Shown here piece by piece: positions 5,139-6,240 of a stretch of 6,240 nucleotides of DNA (its first letter is position 1; the number at the start of each line of letters is the position of its first letter). The DNA is from Acidobacteriaceae bacterium (GTDB taxonomy: Bacteria; Acidobacteriota; Terriglobia; Terriglobales; Acidobacteriaceae), in assembly GCA_003156235.1 (NCBI GenBank), contig PMGP01000313.1, positions 1 through 6,240 of the forward strand, read 5' to 3'. A program made the translations under genes and the position numbers. A model generated the notes under the pieces. That model searched no databases and was not told where the DNA came from. It saw nothing but the letters and a program-made list of their open reading frames with translations.

Positions 5139-6240
5139 TCATGAGATTTGGAGGCGGGCAAAGAGCGGGATCTTCACTGCGTCCAGAAACAATCCAAAAG
5201 CGATTGCGGCGGCTAACTCGCAGGTGACGACCGAGAGGGTCAAGGGTGCCATGGCAATTCCGCAAACCGCCAGCGTTGAGATGATAAGAACATCTGCTAC
5301 GGAAGATAGTACGAGGATCAGGCTGGGGCGCAATCCCCACGGATGTTGCCGCCCGCGTATCACGTAAGTTGTGGCCTGGCTTCCAAACACAATGCCGACA
5401 GCACAAAGAGTTCTGAGTGCATCTATCCCGAGATGCATCTCGAATTTACCAATCGCCAGGATTGCTGTAGAGAACGCAAGGAAACAGACCCCGAGGATGA
5501 CGCCAGCGATCGTGATCCTGCCGATTTGCCATGAGTTCGGCATCTTCGACGGTTGCACTCTATCGGTCGTCAATGACATAGAGAGGAAGTCGCCGCTAAT
5601 CATCACTATGACCATCAACATGGGAGTGAGGACCGCGTGGTCGGTTATCACCTAGCCGACTGCAAGCAGGAACACCTGTAGGATCTTCTTCATCACTGAG
5701 TTCAGCGTGTAGGTGAGAATGCGCTGAAACGTGATCCTGCCCGATTTTCACAGCGGCAACAATGCCTCCCAGCCCAGCTTCGGTGAGTACAACACCTGCT
5801 GCCGACTTGGCCACATCGGTAGCGGTCGAGACGGCAATGCCGATTTGCGCCTGGCGGAGCGCGGGTGCATCATTGGCGCCATCGCCGCACATCCCAACCG
5901 TATGCCCGCTTTTCTGGAAGGCCTTGACAAGGTCAAACTTGCCTTCCGGCAGGATGCTCGCGAATACCGCGAAATCCTCCGGCTTGATACCCTCGGGAAG
6001 CTTTCCGGGCGGGCAAACAGGCCCGGTCAACCCCACCTCATGAGCAACGATTGCCGCCGTCGCCGGCGCATCTCCCGTCACCATGACCGTGGCCACACCA
6101 AGGGAATGCAACTCCGAGATGAGAGAACTCGAATCAGTGCGCGGCGGATCGCTGAGGGCGATCAGGCCAATTAGTTGAACGGAAGCCTCTGGCCCCGCGG
6201 CTACTGCCAGAACCCTGAAGCCTTGCTTCTCCAGTTCGTC
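5139..6240 (-). pseudogene. P-IIIA (plant/fungal-type) proton-pumping P-type ATPase, C-terminal part, broken by frameshift and TAG
   Basis: This family uses ATP to pump protons out across the cytoplasmic membrane. The reading frame enters from the right edge, so the N-terminal half, with the actuator domain and DKTGT site, is not in view. Seen in frame from 6240: LIGLIALSDPPRTDS, the MVTGD motif, ILPEGKFDLVKAFQKSGHTV, and the hinge motif MCGDGANDAPAL (GDGAND at 5869-5886). GIAVSTATDVAKSAAGVVL and GGIVAAVKIG follow. After KIG the frame slips by one base in GGGC (5739-5742). The next frame continues the family sequence, RITFQRILTYTLNSVMKKIL, up to a TAG at 5652-5654 where relatives carry a residue, usually Leu. 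Past it the membrane part continues: TPMLMVIVMISGDFLSMSL, with the Asp expected in M6, then several hydrophobic segments ending FARLQIS. Everything but the two lesions is well conserved, so inactivation is recent or the lesions are sequencing errors. Confidence 0.85.

Noticed and set aside
1..6240. CRISPR array, tRNA, rRNA or a complete insertion sequence
   Set aside because: No regularly spaced repeat-spacer pattern, tRNA cloverleaf, conserved rRNA segment or transposase motif was found on either strand by reading.

Overview
The window looks like bacterial chromosome of moderate to high GC. The mix of a secreted clan-A-type glycoside hydrolase, a PPK2-type polyphosphate kinase, a plant/fungal-type (P-IIIA) proton ATPase and a Fic/helix-turn-helix protein suggests a soil bacterium, possibly an acidobacterium. 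That placement rests on family resemblance only; no rRNA or other marker gene is present.

Layout from left to right. Positions 94-1773 (minus strand) encode an exported protein with a glycoside-hydrolase-like barrel and a C-terminal beta domain; the expected acid/base Glu appears as Gln. A 560-bp gene-poor, partly AT-rich stretch follows (1774-2333). It holds a perfect 9-bp inverted repeat in the hydrolase leader, a tandem 10-bp repeat and a long AT-rich inverted repeat. Positions 2334-3383 (minus) encode a Fic protein with its own inhibitory helix and a C-terminal winged helix. Three copies of an ATCC-N-TT...ACC repeat flank its candidate promoter. After a second gene-poor gap, a small plus-strand gene (3792-4136) of an unnamed family converges on ppk2 (4156-5025, minus), with only 19 bp between them. 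The right end (5139-6240, minus) is the C-terminal half of a P-IIIA proton ATPase. It is broken by a one-base frameshift and an in-frame TAG, and its 5' end lies outside the window.

Working together: the ATPase remnant and ppk2 lie on one strand about 113 bp apart and could once have formed an ATP-consuming/ATP-regenerating pair, but the ATPase cannot be made as one chain as read here. The Fic gene is the best candidate for a self-contained regulatory unit: enzyme, inhibitor, DNA-binding domain and putative operators lie at one locus. No CRISPR array, tRNA, rRNA, complete transposon or recognised defence operon was seen.
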